Source: Hormiphora californensis
Taxonomy: Eukaryota; Ctenophora; Tentaculata; Cydippida; Pleurobrachiidae
Assembly (NCBI GenBank): GCA_020137815.1
Contig: CM035362.1
Span: forward strand, 5,122,008-5,186,007
Length of the DNA: 64,000 nt
Direction: 5' to 3'
Of this stretch, positions 40,497-53,254 are shown in pieces; positions within the stretch are counted from its first letter, which is position 1, and the number at the start of each line of letters is the position of its first letter. Both the position numbers and the translations under genes were made by a program. The notes beneath the pieces were generated by a model, which was not told where the DNA came from, did not search any database, and saw only the letters and a program-made list of their open reading frames with translations.

Positions 40497-40503
40497 TATA
40501 TAA
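40497..40503 (+). promoter_or_regulatory. TATA box of the 5' LTR
   Basis: TATATAAGG directly downstream of the palindrome array; the same sequence in the 3' LTR is at 49115-49121. Confidence 0.8.
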
Positions 40504-40751
40504 GGGGAGGAGTTTAGGGTCTTAGAGAGCTTTTTGGTTGCCCACAGACTTTGCCTCCGCCCTCCAGTCTAGCCCAGTCAGCTTTCACTCGAGTGAGCTA
40601 GCGAGAGTGTGTTATAGTGTGATGAATGCTTTGTCTCTGTGATATTAGTATTATTTTCTCCCACCCGCAAATTGTGTCTCTTACTGAACCCGATACGCGT
40701 ATTGTCTAGAAATATAACTTATTGAGACAGAGGGTCTCGATATGTTTACAA

Positions 40752-40766
40752 TGGAGCCCGATGCGA
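40752..40766 (+). promoter_or_regulatory. Candidate primer binding site
   Basis: TGGAGCCCGATGCGA starts 2 bp after the LTR. The TGG start matches a tRNA 3' CCA end; the primer tRNA was not identified. Confidence 0.5.
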
Positions 40767-41024
40767 AATTATTCGAACCTTTGACCAGTGAGAAATCAGG
40801 GCGGAAGTACTGATCGGATGCGTGGCATAGAGATTAGAGAACAATTTGTTTTTGTAGGGTGGAGGTCTTTCTAATGAAAGACGAAGCTTTCATCTAGGAG
40901 TTTTTTTTAAAAGTTGATTTTATGATACAAATATGTTGTCTGTGGACTGTGAGTTGTGACACTAAATAGTTACTGTGAATTAGAAAGCAGTTATATTTTG
41001 CTCCCTACCTCTTCTTGTATTGAT

Positions 41025-41300
41025 TGAGGTTGTACCTCAAGTATTGGGGTCTGTGACTCAAAGTCAGTCGTGAGATGGTGGTAGCCTGACCAGTGTGGGA
41101 TGGCTACAGCCCAGTGCGATTTTGATTTCTAGCTTGCCTTTCTAGTCTGAGGTTGTACCTCAAGTATTGGGGTCTGTGACTCAAAGTCAATCGTGAGATG
41201 GTGGTAGCCTGACCAGTGTGGGATGGTTACAGCCCAGTACGATTTTAGGTCTCTAGTTCACGTTTAGTTTGAAGTTGTACCTCAGGAATTGAGGGGTCTG
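41025..41300 (+). repeat. Tandem 122-123-bp leader repeat with AP-1 motifs
   Basis: Units start at 41025 and 41148 (TGAGGTTGTACCTCAAGTAT), with a partial third from about 41269. Each full unit contains TGACTCA (41054-41060, 41177-41183), the consensus AP-1 bZIP site; the third has TGACTCC. Confidence 0.8.
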
Positions 41301-41512
41301 CACTGTGACTCCAGGCATATTGTGACTTAATAGAGGAGGAGAGATTGGGGGGATACGTATAAGGTGAGAGAAGAAAGTCAAGAGAAGAGAAAAGCTGACC
41401 CGGAAGTGAGAGAGAAGAAGGAGAGCATGAGAATATAATAGAATAATGTTATTGTTCATTTGATTTGTCACGAGTTAGTTCTTCTTTTTTTTAATTTGCA
41501 CTAATATCACAG

Positions 41513-41944
41513 ATGGAGTTTGATAATGAGTTAGATGCCCTTTTGGGTTTGAGTGATTTTCTGGGCTTTGGCAACGAGGCCACGCTCGAGTTGCCCGATA
41601 TGGCGAACCCGGGTTTGTCGTTAACGGGAGTTGGGGATTCGCCGATGGAGGATAGTCATGTACAGACGGGCCGAGTATCGGTAGATGCTCCGACCAAGAA
41701 GGGTAGGGGTGGTAAGGTCAAGACCGGTAGGGATAGAGCACCGTACTACCGGTCTTACCGGCAAAAGAAAAAGGCCCGGTCAAGTAGTCTGGTGTCAAGC
41801 CTCCAGGAGGATATTGTTGCTTTGAAAAGAAGCAACGATGTCCTCCAGGCGGAGAAAGAAATCCTCGAGTTTCAACTCGAGGAGTGGAAAATAAAAGAGA
41901 AGAGGGAAAAGGCCCAGAAGAGGCTTGACACCTTGAGAAGTTAG
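41513..41944 (+). CDS. bZIP-like protein encoded by the LTR element
   Basis: 143 residues. Residues 1-48 are acidic and hydrophobic (starts MEFDNELDALLGLSDFLGF), like an activation domain. Residues 62-89 are basic (KKGRGGKVK, then RDRAPYYRSYRQKKKAR). Residues 97-125 form a leucine zipper with Leu at 97, 104, 111 and 118, Trp at 125, and Ile101, Asn108, Lys115 and Leu122 at the a positions. Asn at the second a position is the hallmark of bZIP dimers. The basic region lacks the canonical Asn and Ala-Ala of N-x2-A-A-x3-R (Tyr79 and Lys87 at those places), so DNA binding is not assured. The ATG directly follows a pyrimidine tract and AG (TTTTTTTTAATTTGCACTAA..CACAG|ATGG), so it may be the first codon of a spliced exon. 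Inferred role: activator of the element's own LTR. I recognise no orthologue. Confidence 0.75.
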   Translation: MEFDNELDALLGLSDFLGFGNEATLELPDMANPGLSLTGVGDSPMEDSHVQTGRVSVDAPTKKGRGGKVKTGRDRAPYYRSYRQKKKARSSSLVSSLQEDIVALKRSNDVLQAEKEILEFQLEEWKIKEKREKAQKRLDTLRS

Positions 41945-42989
41945 TTGGTCCGGGCTGGCTGTTCCTAGTCGTGTTTGACAATTGATCGATTGTAGAATAC
42001 GTATATTGGGGGCCGGAGAAGAGTTACCTCTTGATTGGTGAAGTAAACGGGGTTCATTCCGGGATCATATCGGGGGCCTTGTTGGGTCTGGATGGGAGGC
42101 AAGGTTGTGCCTGCTTGCTTTGGGGTTTGCTGGGTTCGACGCTTGAATGGAGGGGAAGGAGGTTGTGCTTGGTGGTGTCATGGTTGAGTGGAGCTCCCTG
42201 AACGTGCTGCGAAGAGAATGGGAGGTGACGTCTTATTTCTTGAATTATGGCTTTCGGGGCACTAGAGTGGCTGGGTTGGAGGGAATACTAAGTTGTTTAT
42301 TATCCAACACTGGTGCGAGCCAATGTTTTGTTATAATCTTTCGTTCTTCCGCTGTGCTCTCAGTGCTTACATGCTGATTAGTTTGAATTCGTGCATTATC
42401 TTGCGTTCTCTATGATTTTATTATTAAAGTATTCAACACTACTTTAAGCGGATTAATTTGTTGTTCCTCCTTGTCTTGGATGCTTGATGAGGAAGTGGAA
42501 AAAATGCCAAAAAAAAAAAAAAAAAAAAAAAAGTGCTAGCAATGAGATTGCTTCATAGTCAAACTATTCGGACTGGGCGCACCGAGTACTTTTAGATTTG
42601 ATTGTCAAACTTTTTAACACTGCTTTTAATTTTTTCGTTGTAGGTTGTGATTAGTTCGTTGAAGTTAGTTGTCTACCTTTGTATTTTTTTTGTGTTGTAG
42701 TTAATAAATTTATTTTGTCGTAATTTCAAACTTTTCAACACTGCTTCTTATCTGAATGTATAGTACTTTTGGTGTTGTAGATCAGTCATTTATTTGGTCG
42801 TAATTAATTTTGTAACAAACAAGACAAGACAAGAAACGTCCCAGTAGAGTCTCCGGAAATGGTTGACTGTTGAGAGACGTCAGCAGTAGGATGGAGACAG
42901 TTGGTGGTGGCCCACTGCCGGTGGAGGAGCAGCCCAGAGTGGTGACACGATAGGAGGAGAGAATAACAAGGTCTCATACATGTTAGGAA

Positions 42990-43322
42990 ATGGGGGGAGG
43001 TGGCCAGCCAGGCGTCACTATATCCCGAGAAATGAAGCAGACTACCGATAGAGAGGAAGGAGCTCGGATGTTGAAATTGAAGAAAGGAGTTCCATATTTA
43101 GCGAGAAGAGGTTGTATACCAGCTGATATCCAGCCGATTGCCGTGCGGCTGGCCGTGCGAATGATAGCGTCAGAACTGATATTATATCCGGATTTCATGG
43201 ATGCGATTGTAAATAAGGGGAAAGCAGAGCGGCCAGCGGGGTCTATCCACCAGGGCCGGGGAGACAGAGTAACTGCCGTATTAAAACAAGAAAGGTACCA
43301 GGTGATGAGCACTGGGAATTAA
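42990..43322 (+). CDS. Hypothetical 110-codon frame inside the LTR element
   Basis: The longest non-repeat frame in the interior besides the bZIP gene. It starts GGGG-rich and contains a hydrophobic helix-like stretch (IQPIAVRLAVRMIASELILY). No retroviral motif. It may be chance or a remnant of a structural gene. Confidence 0.25.
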   Translation: MGGGGQPGVTISREMKQTTDREEGARMLKLKKGVPYLARRGCIPADIQPIAVRLAVRMIASELILYPDFMDAIVNKGKAERPAGSIHQGRGDRVTAVLKQERYQVMSTGN

Positions 43323-46300
43323 CACCTACTGACATGGACTTGGTACTGAGTTCCAACAATATGGGCGGAATATGGGTAAATGGACCATTCCGTGCCCACC
43401 AAGAGAAGCATGAGGAAAGGGCAAGAAAAGAAACATAACGCTGTATGGTGATGAAAGCCCTGACGTATTGCGAAGGGAAATCAACACTCGGCTGCAGTAC
43501 GTTTTAGAAGTGATCAAGTCTCTTAGGGCTAAGTTAGAGTATCGATGTCCGGCCGCCGCTGAAAATTCAGCCAGATACTGCTTTGGATAGTTCGGTATCA
43601 GGAGTACCCATGATTGACCAACTAGACACGGACGCGGACGGGGTATACAACCCTGAGGATTGGGGAACTAGGTTTGGAGGACCTAGATCGGCATGAGGAA
43701 GAAGAAGAAACGAGAACAGCGGAGCCTCACCTGGCTTGGCGGGTTCTCGGAATCACCTCCATCTCCTGGGAGGTTGTGATGGACGCTTTCTGGAAATGGT
43801 TTACCAGAGAGGTGTGTTTGTGGCCTGTAGTGTGATCCTGTTGGAAGGTCCCAATTAGGATACTGGTCAGCAAGTTTTGAAAGATGGGGTTCCAGAGGAG
43901 AAACAGGACTGACTCACCTGAGAGGATATAAGTGGAACCAAGAGGGGCGCCGAAACCTCTCAATCAACAGAGGAGATCGGGCCTAAAGTGCGGAGACTGA
44001 AGGGAGGAGAGAGAAGTAGAGGAGGAGGTATCCCTGGGTAAGAATTACTACCTGATTGCTTGTGTAAATTGCTATCAGACTTGTGTCAAAGTCTGTTATG
44101 ATCCTCGTTCCGCATGGGGAACGGAGGAGTTTGTTCGCATCCTGTTTAGTGGTGTCTGTTCGGGGAATTGGGCCCAAAAATACCTCGACCGACATACTGA
44201 CAGTGACTCAGCGCTGAGACAAGAGCAAACAATGAAGAGAGAGGAGATACCACATGAAGGGGCCTAACCCCCCTTGGTGGTGAGAGAGAAAATGAGCGAT
44301 ATCGTTTGAGGGTCAGGCGGGGTAAAAATATGAAGTACAGGAGAATGAGGAGAGGAGAAGTAACGAGTCACCCCTCCATGAAAATGCCTGACAGAGAGGA
44401 GTAAAGATTGAAACTCTACCCCCACTTAATTCAGTTTCCGCAGAGTATGAAAGTGATAAAAGTGCCGTATTTAGAAACGGTAGCTTGTATCGCTTGATAT
44501 AGATACTGTGCCTCCTGGTGGAAGGAACTATGGCATATTATGAGTAGAGGACACAAGCTGTGAAAGAAGTGGCAAACTAAGCTTGAGGAGGATCGGGACC
44601 AACTCGGAAGGCATTTTTCTGCCTGAGCGATGAGGAAGTGTGTAATCTTGAGTTGGCAGGGATTCAAGTTCGAACTAAATACGAGGTTCGGGCTGCAAGA
44701 AAAGAAATTCCTGCTAAGTTTTCAAAAGTGGGTGACCAACGAGAACCCAGACAGGGGAGGTGGAATTGCGACAGACAGTCACGTTTGAAGTCCTGAGGAG
44801 AGACACCCCTGGTATCCCTCGTGGCAGGCAGGTAGTTATAACAGCTTGTTCATGCTAGCTATTAAACAAAAAGGTACACTGCTGTTGTACATTATAGATC
44901 AGTATGTATACGCTTTGTTATGTCAGTCGGGATTTTGATGTGCACAGTTTTTGTTGTTTTGTTGTTAGGTACAAAGCATAAAATAGGTATACCTTGTCAG
45001 CTGTTTATTTTAATTTGATACACGCTAAGCGTGTGCATTCATTTATGTACACCATTGTTTTTCGATTAGCACGCTATACTAATTGCTGAACCCGGTTAAT
45101 CAGCTGTTTAAATCAAATTAATTAGAAAATGGGAAACCTATCCTAGTGAAGTCAAAGTATTGCAGTAGAGCAGATGAAATATGCCCATAGCTGTACGCCT
45201 TGATTCTGAGAGAAGTGATAAGAATTAGTAGCAACAAGAATTGTTTGCATTGTGTTTTGTGGTGCTGCGTTTCCCTGCCGTTGCTGGCCGGCAGCTGCGG
45301 CCGGGACCCGGGATGGACCGGGATGCGGTCCCATTTTGTGATATGATCTGATGGCAATTGTGCCATCACATGTTACTGGTAATCTACAGACTGGTTCAAG
45401 AGCCGGTTGGGTCAAATATGCTATAAAATCCTGTAAAGGTTGTGTGCCCCTTGTGTGCTCAGCTCAATGTACAGTCGGGCCTATTTTAGCTAAAAGCGAA
45501 TTCGTCAGAGGGACGTGCCAGTTAGTAAGCGAGAATAGCTGTTGTGAATGGGCATTGGGCAGATGATGTTATGTCTGTGGAACGGTAGTCGGCTCAAACT
45601 GCGCCTGCTTAGTTCAGCAGGAGGCTGAAGACTATAAGTGGAGTGAAGTAGTTTGTGCACCATTATGATGGTTGGTAACGGGAGTACTGACTTGGTTGGC
45701 AGTGCAGCTGTGCAGTACCAAGTGTTGGTGACTTCACTGCCGAGAGATGGGGAATGAATGAGAAGGCTTAGTGCTGGCTTGGCACAGTGGGTAAATATGC
45801 CGCTTGATGGTCGTTTAGTAAATAAGGGAAAATGCACTGTGAAATTGACCTGTTTAGAATATCTGGAATAGAAACAATCCTTGTGTTTTAATAGAAAATT
45901 CCAAAAATTGTCTTTTTATTTCAAAAAGGAAACTCGGGAAACTTTAGTATAAATGTTTGATCTTAAATAGACATTTAAACCATAAAACTGTCTAGTGATC
46001 CTTAGAAACTACAAAATCCCCTAAATTAATTGTATTTCTAGCTGTTGTGCATCCAGTTTTTATTAAAACTGAAACATTTGTTTTATTAATAATGCAGTGT
46101 AGCGGTGAATAGCGGTACATAATTTTTGTTGTAGGATACTCGGAAGGGTCTATATTTACACGTGTAACCATTGAATTTTCCGCCTAATGACGCCCAAACT
46201 ACTATTTTTACTCTTATTTTCGTAAAAATAGGGTAATTTTACTATGCACACAGAAATGTTCACCGCCTATGAACGGAAAATCCAATTACCACATACTAAA

Positions 46301-46877
46301 AAGCATTGAAAAGACAAAATTATGATGAGTATGGTAAACATCTAGTTTGTCAGAGATAACAAACATATAATGTAAGAAAAATAATCTGAAAATTGATAAA
46401 TTTGACTGCCAAAATTGATTTGATTGCCAGAATTTAAGTTTGCGCATATTGTTTTATTCATAACATAGGCATATCTTAATATTTTTTGATGCGGTTTTTT
46501 GTACTGGCTAGACCTAATAATTCTCTATTGGGTAGCAAATTTGCAGCGAAATCGATTTTTTCCCCTAAACGACCATCGTTACCCACTGTGCTTGGTGACT
46601 TCACTGCCGAGTGAGCTGATGTTCCCACGCCAGCACTCACAAGCCAAGCCCGGGCAGGCTAATTATTATCATCTCTTCTTCTTATCTCTTCAAGCTGTCT
46701 TTCTCTTGTCTCGTTTCTTCCTTCGCTCCTCTTGTTGTTGTGAACCCGCCCAGTGCTCCCCCTCCCGTTTAGGGCTGTGCCCTCGAGGGGGGCACTGTTG
46801 TAATAATATTTCTATTGGAAATTTCGGTGGGAGGTAGTATCATGGCTCCTCTCACTTTTTGGACATTGTGGGGAGTG

Positions 46878-47250
<373 letters not shown>

Positions 47251-48779
47251 ATTCGGGCAATTGGAGAAGAGAGAGATTGATTGGACTAGTGATGGCTCTC
47301 TCGTACCGTCATACGGTTGGTGACCAAAATCAAGTGGTACTGACTTGATCATGTGTGATGGATGATGTGATACGTCATGTGACGGGATGTTTGCGGCTCT
47401 CGGCGTGTGCTGTGGCCCCCGTTTGATACGATCGATTCGAAGATTATTGATGTTCACAGCTACAGTGGTGCTATTACTCTGTGTGAGATGGCAGTTGCAG
47501 TGGTGTGATTGCTCTGTGTGAGTATACTGCTTAGTTTGTGGGTAACGTGTGGATGTGAATAAAGAAGTGGGAAACATTTTATTTAGGCAAGGGTGTTAAT
47601 TTTGTAATATATAACCAATAATGGGTGGGAGAATCTGTGTGTTAAATGTGTGTGAGAGGCAAAGGACAATAAAATATCAGCCAGGATGATGGATCTTTGT
47701 AGCTGATCTAACGCCCGCCACTTTTACTGGATGTCGCAAAAACAATTATCAGTAGCTTTCGAATGAACTATGTCGATCGCCTTCAGCTGAGGAATGGATG
47801 GTTCTGGAATCAGATGGTAAGACCCTGCGTATTCAAACTTGATGGATCAGGATTTGAAAATGGAGAGATAGGTCAAAGAAAGGTCGTGAACAGAGGGGCT
47901 GCCTAGTTAAGCTCCAAAGATAGACTATACATTTTGGCTGTCAGCAGGTTCCGTACAAGTCCATACGGTCCCGTCTACGATTCTACTTCATCGGTTTGGA
48001 GGATCAATGATCACGATCCTCCTCCCGCGACCTGGCCTATCCCTCCAATATTGGGTGCCTCTGCATGAATGCTACAGAACAACCCGGATGGAAGGAACAT
48101 CACATCATACCTATTCCAAACCTGGACATTGATTGTGGAAGGCGTGGCAATTTTTCGACCGGGGCTGCATCATCTCTTGGACAAGAATACTCCCATTGCT
48201 CCCAGTGTTAGCGCTGAAATAGACTGACCCGAGCATCACTCACATGAGTGTAAATTTGTTTGCTGTGCAGAGTGAGCAGTGACCTTGTTTAATTAGGTCA
48301 ATAGATTACCCCACTAAGACCACATCATCAACTTCAGATAGTAATGAATATAGTGTGAATGTTTTTGCTGTGCGTAATCTTAATTGAATAAGAATTCAAG
48401 ATGAGAAAAGTTGATGATGTGGTCGGGGTGGATAGCTATTAGGACGCAATGCTGTGAGTGGCTGAAGAGATGAGTTTATATTTTGGTTGGAGTTTAAATT
48501 GAAGTTTAAATTAAACGTTTTAGAGGAACTTTAAGTTCAATTTTTAGATAAATCTTTAGAGGTATTTTTAAAATTTGTGAGTTCGTGTGCATGTGGGTTA
48601 GTTAGTCATTAGTGTGTATTATAATTTGAGTAGAACTTTCAATACTCGAGTTGAGGACCTGACTTGTGAGGCTTGGATTTGCTGTAGCTTGATATTTTTT
48701 CGGAAGTGGCGGTGGGAACCTGATGGTTCGAGCAATCAGCTGTTTTCGACGGGAGAGGATATTGTTCAGAGTGTGGGAG

Positions 48780-49373
48780 TGTAAGCGTGGGGCTACTTTT
48801 CCCACGCTTGCAGCATTCCTGACTTATCCATACCTCGAACCCCTGTCGGGGATGCTGTGGTTGTTCGTGACTTTCATGTTCCTATGAGCCTGTGTTCTAT
48901 ACTCTCCATCTCTTGGCCGGAAATGATATGACATGTAGTGTGTGTGTGTACTCTGTCGGCCGGGAGAGAGAGATAGATCAGAGAGGTTGGTTGCACAACC
49001 ATGTGGAGGTGGTTGTGCAACCACAGTGGATGGTTGTGAAACCATAGAGTGATGGTTGCGCAACCCCAGCGGTTGGTTGCGCAACCACAGGAGGACGGTT
49101 GTGCAACCAAAGACTATATAAGGGGAGGAGTTTAGGGTCTTAGGGGCTTTTTGGTTGCCCTCAGACTTTGCCTCTGCCCTCCAGTCTAGCCCAGTCAGCT
49201 TCCACTCGAGTGAGCTAGCGAGAGTGTGTTATAGTGTGATGAATGCTTTGTCTCTGTGATATTAGTATTACTTAGTTCTCCCACCCGCAAATTGTGTCTC
49301 TTACTGAACCCGATATAATGCGTATTGTCTAGAAATATAACTTATTGAGACAGAGGGTCTCAATATGTTTACA
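48780..49373 (+). repeat. 3' LTR
   Basis: Same layout as the 5' LTR. Palindromes start at 48989, 49011, 49032, 49054, 49075 and 49097, again 22/21/22/21/22. The fifth site is GGTTGCGCAACC here but GCAC-centred in the 5' LTR. TATATAA at 49115-49121. Confidence 0.9.
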
Positions 49374-49672
49374 TTTGTGTTTTTTGTGTGTTGAACATAA
49401 ACGTAGTCAAACGCAATGAGAAAGTGACTGATGATATGGTATATTATATCTAATAGTAGGGGCACTTAGACCAGCACGTGGTTAAAGTCTAGTACCAAAC
49501 TTTTTGCACATTGTCATAACTCCTTTATGTCACCACCAATCACGTGCATGATCTAAGCGCTCCTACTATAACAATCTGGTTAGTTTTTATCTATAAATTA
49601 TCTTCTCAACACTGAACACCGCTGTTTGAACATAAAGATAAGACTTAACGCCTATTTTTATCCCATCAAGGT
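49374..49672. other. Upstream region of zinc-finger unit 1
   Basis: About 300 bp, AT-rich. The block TCCCATCAAGGTATGG just before the ATG recurs at every unit of the cluster and may be a splice acceptor or promoter element. Confidence 0.4.
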
Positions 49673-51065
49673 ATGGCAAAGAGAAATCTTAGATCTGGTA
49701 CTGGAGAGTCAGCAGAAATCGTCTCCAAATCGGCTAGAAAGTTTGTAATTCCTACCCTCCTGAAAACAGAACAAATTGATGTGGAAAGCAATATCAAGCC
49801 TGAAATTCTCACTTCCTGCACCGACTCCAAGAGTTCCAATATTACAATTTCCTCAGATAACATTTTAACATTCACATGCGGTGGCTGTGGTGCATCAGGT
49901 ATTCACCATTTGGGTTTAGAGTACCGACTAGTTAGAACAGCCACGTTGGTGGAGGTTGGTACTCAAACTGGTGATGAGTCAAGTTCCTCTGAGATTCCTG
50001 TCGAGACGTCCAATGCTCGATCCTTGGATGACCAAAACAATCCTGTCTCAGTTCCTACTTCTTCTGCTGCTTCACCAATTGTTGTGTCTTCTGATAATGG
50101 TAAGCGTCAGACTACTTTCACTTTCATCTTGTTTAATGTTTTTTATTCTTTAATTGTGTTTATTTCTTGTTTTGTACAAACGCGGGGCACGCGAATAACA
50201 GTCTAACTTGGCAATTTATTTCATGTAAAACAGGATCAGGAGGCGATAAATCCTAATGTGTTATTTGAAGTTCTAACCCTCCTTTTTATTTTCAGAAGAT
50301 ACTTCAGAAGATGAGGATTGCTCTGACTCAGATGAAGAGGAATCTCCGTTGTTCAATGGGACAGATGAGCAGAGTTTCCAGTGTAAAATCAAAGTGTGTT
50401 CGGTTTTGAAACCAACGGAGGAGGACTTGTTCGAGCACGTTAGAATTGATCACTCAGACAGAAAATACCGGTGCAATGTTTGTCCAATGGCTTTTAAGCA
50501 ACCCAGCGCCCTAACTCAACACAGCCTGATCCACAGTGGAGATAAACCTTACCAATGTGACGTGTGTGGAATGAAGTTTTTACTAAAACCTAATTTGGTA
50601 AAACATCAGTTATTGATCCATAACGTGAAAAAGACAGTTGCTTGTCGATTTAAAAGCTGTGGATTAGGATTCCCCAACAACAACGAGTTATATGACCACA
50701 TCAGAACTGCACATCCGAGAGAGAAATTCCAGTGCGATAAGTGCCCTTACTCTTTTAAGTTTCAATCCCAACTAATCCGTCATAATCGAATCCATACTGG
50801 AATTAAACCATACGAATGTGAGGTGTGTGGTAAAAGATTTTCTCAGTTAGGTCATTATAAATCACATTTTAATTTACATACTGGAGAGCGTCCATTCAAA
50901 TGTGATGTCTGTGGTAAAGCATTTTCTCGAGCAGAGAATATGAAGACGCATATGAGGACACACACTGGCGAGAAACCTTTTTCTTGTTCTCACTGTGGGA
51001 AATATTTTACTAGAAAATCACACCGAAAAGTTCATGAGGTTTTCTGTTCTGCGAGCCAGAATTAA
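49673..51065 (+). CDS. C2H2 zinc-finger protein, cluster unit 1
   Basis: Exons 49673-50099 and 50296-51065, 398 residues. Exon 1 encodes the cluster-specific N-terminal module: a basic start (MAKRNLR), EILTSCTDSKSSNITIS, then a Cys motif CGGCGASGIHHLGLEYRL and a Ser-rich tail. Exon 2 starts with an acidic stretch (EDTSEDEDCSDSDEEE) and then carries eight fingers, the last with a C2HC ending (HEVFC). Linkers are partly TGERPF / TGEKPF type, so it probably binds DNA in the nucleus. Relative to unit 2 it lacks the roughly 125-residue Glu/Ser-rich and basic spacer between the acidic stretch and the fingers, an in-frame deletion. The fingers are almost identical to those of unit 2. Confidence 0.85.
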
Positions 51066-51275
51066 TAATTGAGAGTTTAGAAAGCTGTGTGCTGTGTGTA
51101 GCAAGGGTATTAATACTGATATGTTTCTAAGATAAATTTGCTTGATTCTTGGCGGTCCACTGTTATGCGATTATAATGATATTTTTATTCTTTAAATTTT
51201 GATGTTCGTTTCTTTGGTGACCACTATCTTTACTGATTGATAAAATCCTAAAATCTCCCTTTCTCCCATCAAGGT

Positions 51276-53044
51276 ATGGCTAAAAGAAAACGTGGGAGTC
51301 GTTCTTCAGGAAGTCCAACTAAAAAGGTCACAAAATCAGCTGAAAAGTTTGATATTCCTGCCCTCCTGAAAACGGAACAAATTGAGGTGGAAAGCAACAT
51401 CAAACCTGAAATTCTCACACCCTGCACCGACTCCAAGAGTTCCAATATTACAATTTCCGCAGATAACATTTTAACATTCACATGCGGTGGGTGTGGTGCA
51501 TCAGGTATTCACCATTTGGGTTTAGAGTACCGGCTAGTTAAAACAGGAATATTAGTGGAAGTTGGTACTCAAACTGGAGATGAGTCAAGTTCCTCTGAGA
51601 TTCCTGTCGAGAAGTCCAATGCTCGATCCTTGGATGACCAAAACAATCCTGTCTCTGGTCCTGCTTCTTCTGCTGCTTCTACAATTGTTGTGTCTTCCGA
51701 TAATGGTAAGCGTCAGACTACTTTTACTTTCAACTTGTTTAATGTTTTTTATTCTTTAATTGTGTTTATTTCTTGTTTTGTACAAACGCGGGGCGCACGA
51801 ATAACAGTCTAACTTGGCAATTTATTTCATGTAAAACAGGATCAGGAACCGATAAATCCTAATGTGTTATTGGAAGTTTTAACCCTCCTTTTTTATTTTC
51901 AGAAGATACTTCAGAAGATGAGGATTGCTCTGACTCAGATGAAGAGGAATCTCCGGGTGAATCTGGTGGTGAGGAAGAGGTTAGCAGCTCTGAAGATGAC
52001 ATGATGTTGGGTCTTACAGATGAGACACTCAGTGATTCCAGTGAAGAAGAAGAAGAAGAAGAAGAAGGAGTTAGGCAGAGTTCTTCCCAGAAACCCAGCC
52101 CTACAAAACGCCCTGTTTGCCATTCACAAATGCTAGCTCGTCACTCCCTTGTTAACGAGCCGGCTACTTCCAATCTTTCTTCTCGTCGGAAATCTGCGAG
52201 GAATATGCAAACTAAAACCAAACTAATCCTGGACCCTTCTTTTGCAACTGATACCCATCCAAATCGGGCCAATTCTAATCGAGCGTCCACTAGTGGCAAA
52301 TATAGGAAGCAGTCGTCCAAAATTTCCAACGAAACTGATGAGCAGAGTCCGTGTTTTCATTGTAAAATCAGAGGGTGTTCAGTCGTAAAATCATCGGAGA
52401 AGGACTTGTTCGAGCACGTTCGAAATGATCACTCAGACAGAAAATACCGGTGCGATGTTTGTCCAATGGCTTTTAAGCAACCCAGCGCCCTAACTCAACA
52501 CAGCCTGATCCACAGTGGAGATAAACCTTACCAATGTGACGTGTGTGGAATGAAGTTTTTACTAAAACCTAATTTGGTAAAACATCAGTTATTGATCCAT
52601 AACGTGAAAAAGACAGTTGCTTGTCGATTTAAAAGCTGTGGATTAGGATTCCCCAACAACAACGAGTTATATGACCACATCAGAACTGCACATCCGAGAG
52701 AGAAATTCCAGTGCGATAAGTGCCCTTACTCTTTTAAGTTTCAATCCCACCTAATCCGTCATAATCGAATCCATACTGGAATTAAACCCTACGAATGTGA
52801 GGTTTGTAAGAAGAAATTTGCTACTAACAGTTCCTATAAAGAACATCTTAATTTACATACTGGAGAGCGTCCATTCAAATGTGATGTCTGTGGTAAAGCA
52901 TTTTCTCGAGTAGATAGTTTAAGGGTGCATATGAGAATCCACACTGGTGATCAACCATTTGCATGTTCTCAATGTGGAAAACAATTTACTCATAATAATA
53001 GAAGACAACTCCATGAGGCTTCCTGTTCTGCGAGCAAGAATTGA
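51276..53044 (+). CDS. C2H2 zinc-finger protein, cluster unit 2 (longest)
   Basis: Exons 51276-51705 and 51903-53044, 523 residues, fully open. Same N-terminal module (CGGCGASGIHHLGLEYRL), then EDTSEDEDCSDSDEEE, an SSSEDDMMLGLTDETLSDSS segment with a Glu run, a basic Ser/Arg/Asn-rich spacer, and eight fingers (from CKIRGCSVVK to HEASC). The spacer may be a protein-interaction region. Finger 4 has a long C-x4-C form (CRFKSCGLGF). This is the best candidate for the ancestral layout of the cluster. It begins 211 bp after unit 1 and shares flanking sequence with it. Confidence 0.87.
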
Positions 53045-53254
53045 GAATTGAGAGTTTAGAAAGTTGGTTGCTGTGTGTAGCAAGGGTATTTATACTGATA
53101 TGTTTCTAAGATAAATTTGCTTGATTCTTGGCGGTCCACTGTTATGCGATTATAATGATATTTTTATTCTTTAAATTTTGATGTTCGTTTCTTTGGTGAC
53201 CACTATCTTTACTGATTGATAAAATCCTAAAATCTCCCTTTCTCCCATCAAGGT

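Larger units (their letters stand above)
40160..40750 (+). repeat. 5' LTR
   Basis: TG...CA ends. It begins with a hairpin (AAGCGTGGG / CCCACGCTT). The U3 part has six palindromes and a TATA box; R/U5 begins roughly 25-30 bp after the TATA box. No AATAAA seen. Confidence 0.9.

Noticed and set aside
42510-42534. A24 tract downstream of the bZIP ORF as a retrocopy tail
   Set aside because: No AATAAA in the 30 bp before it and no flanking direct repeat seen; a simple A tract is enough.
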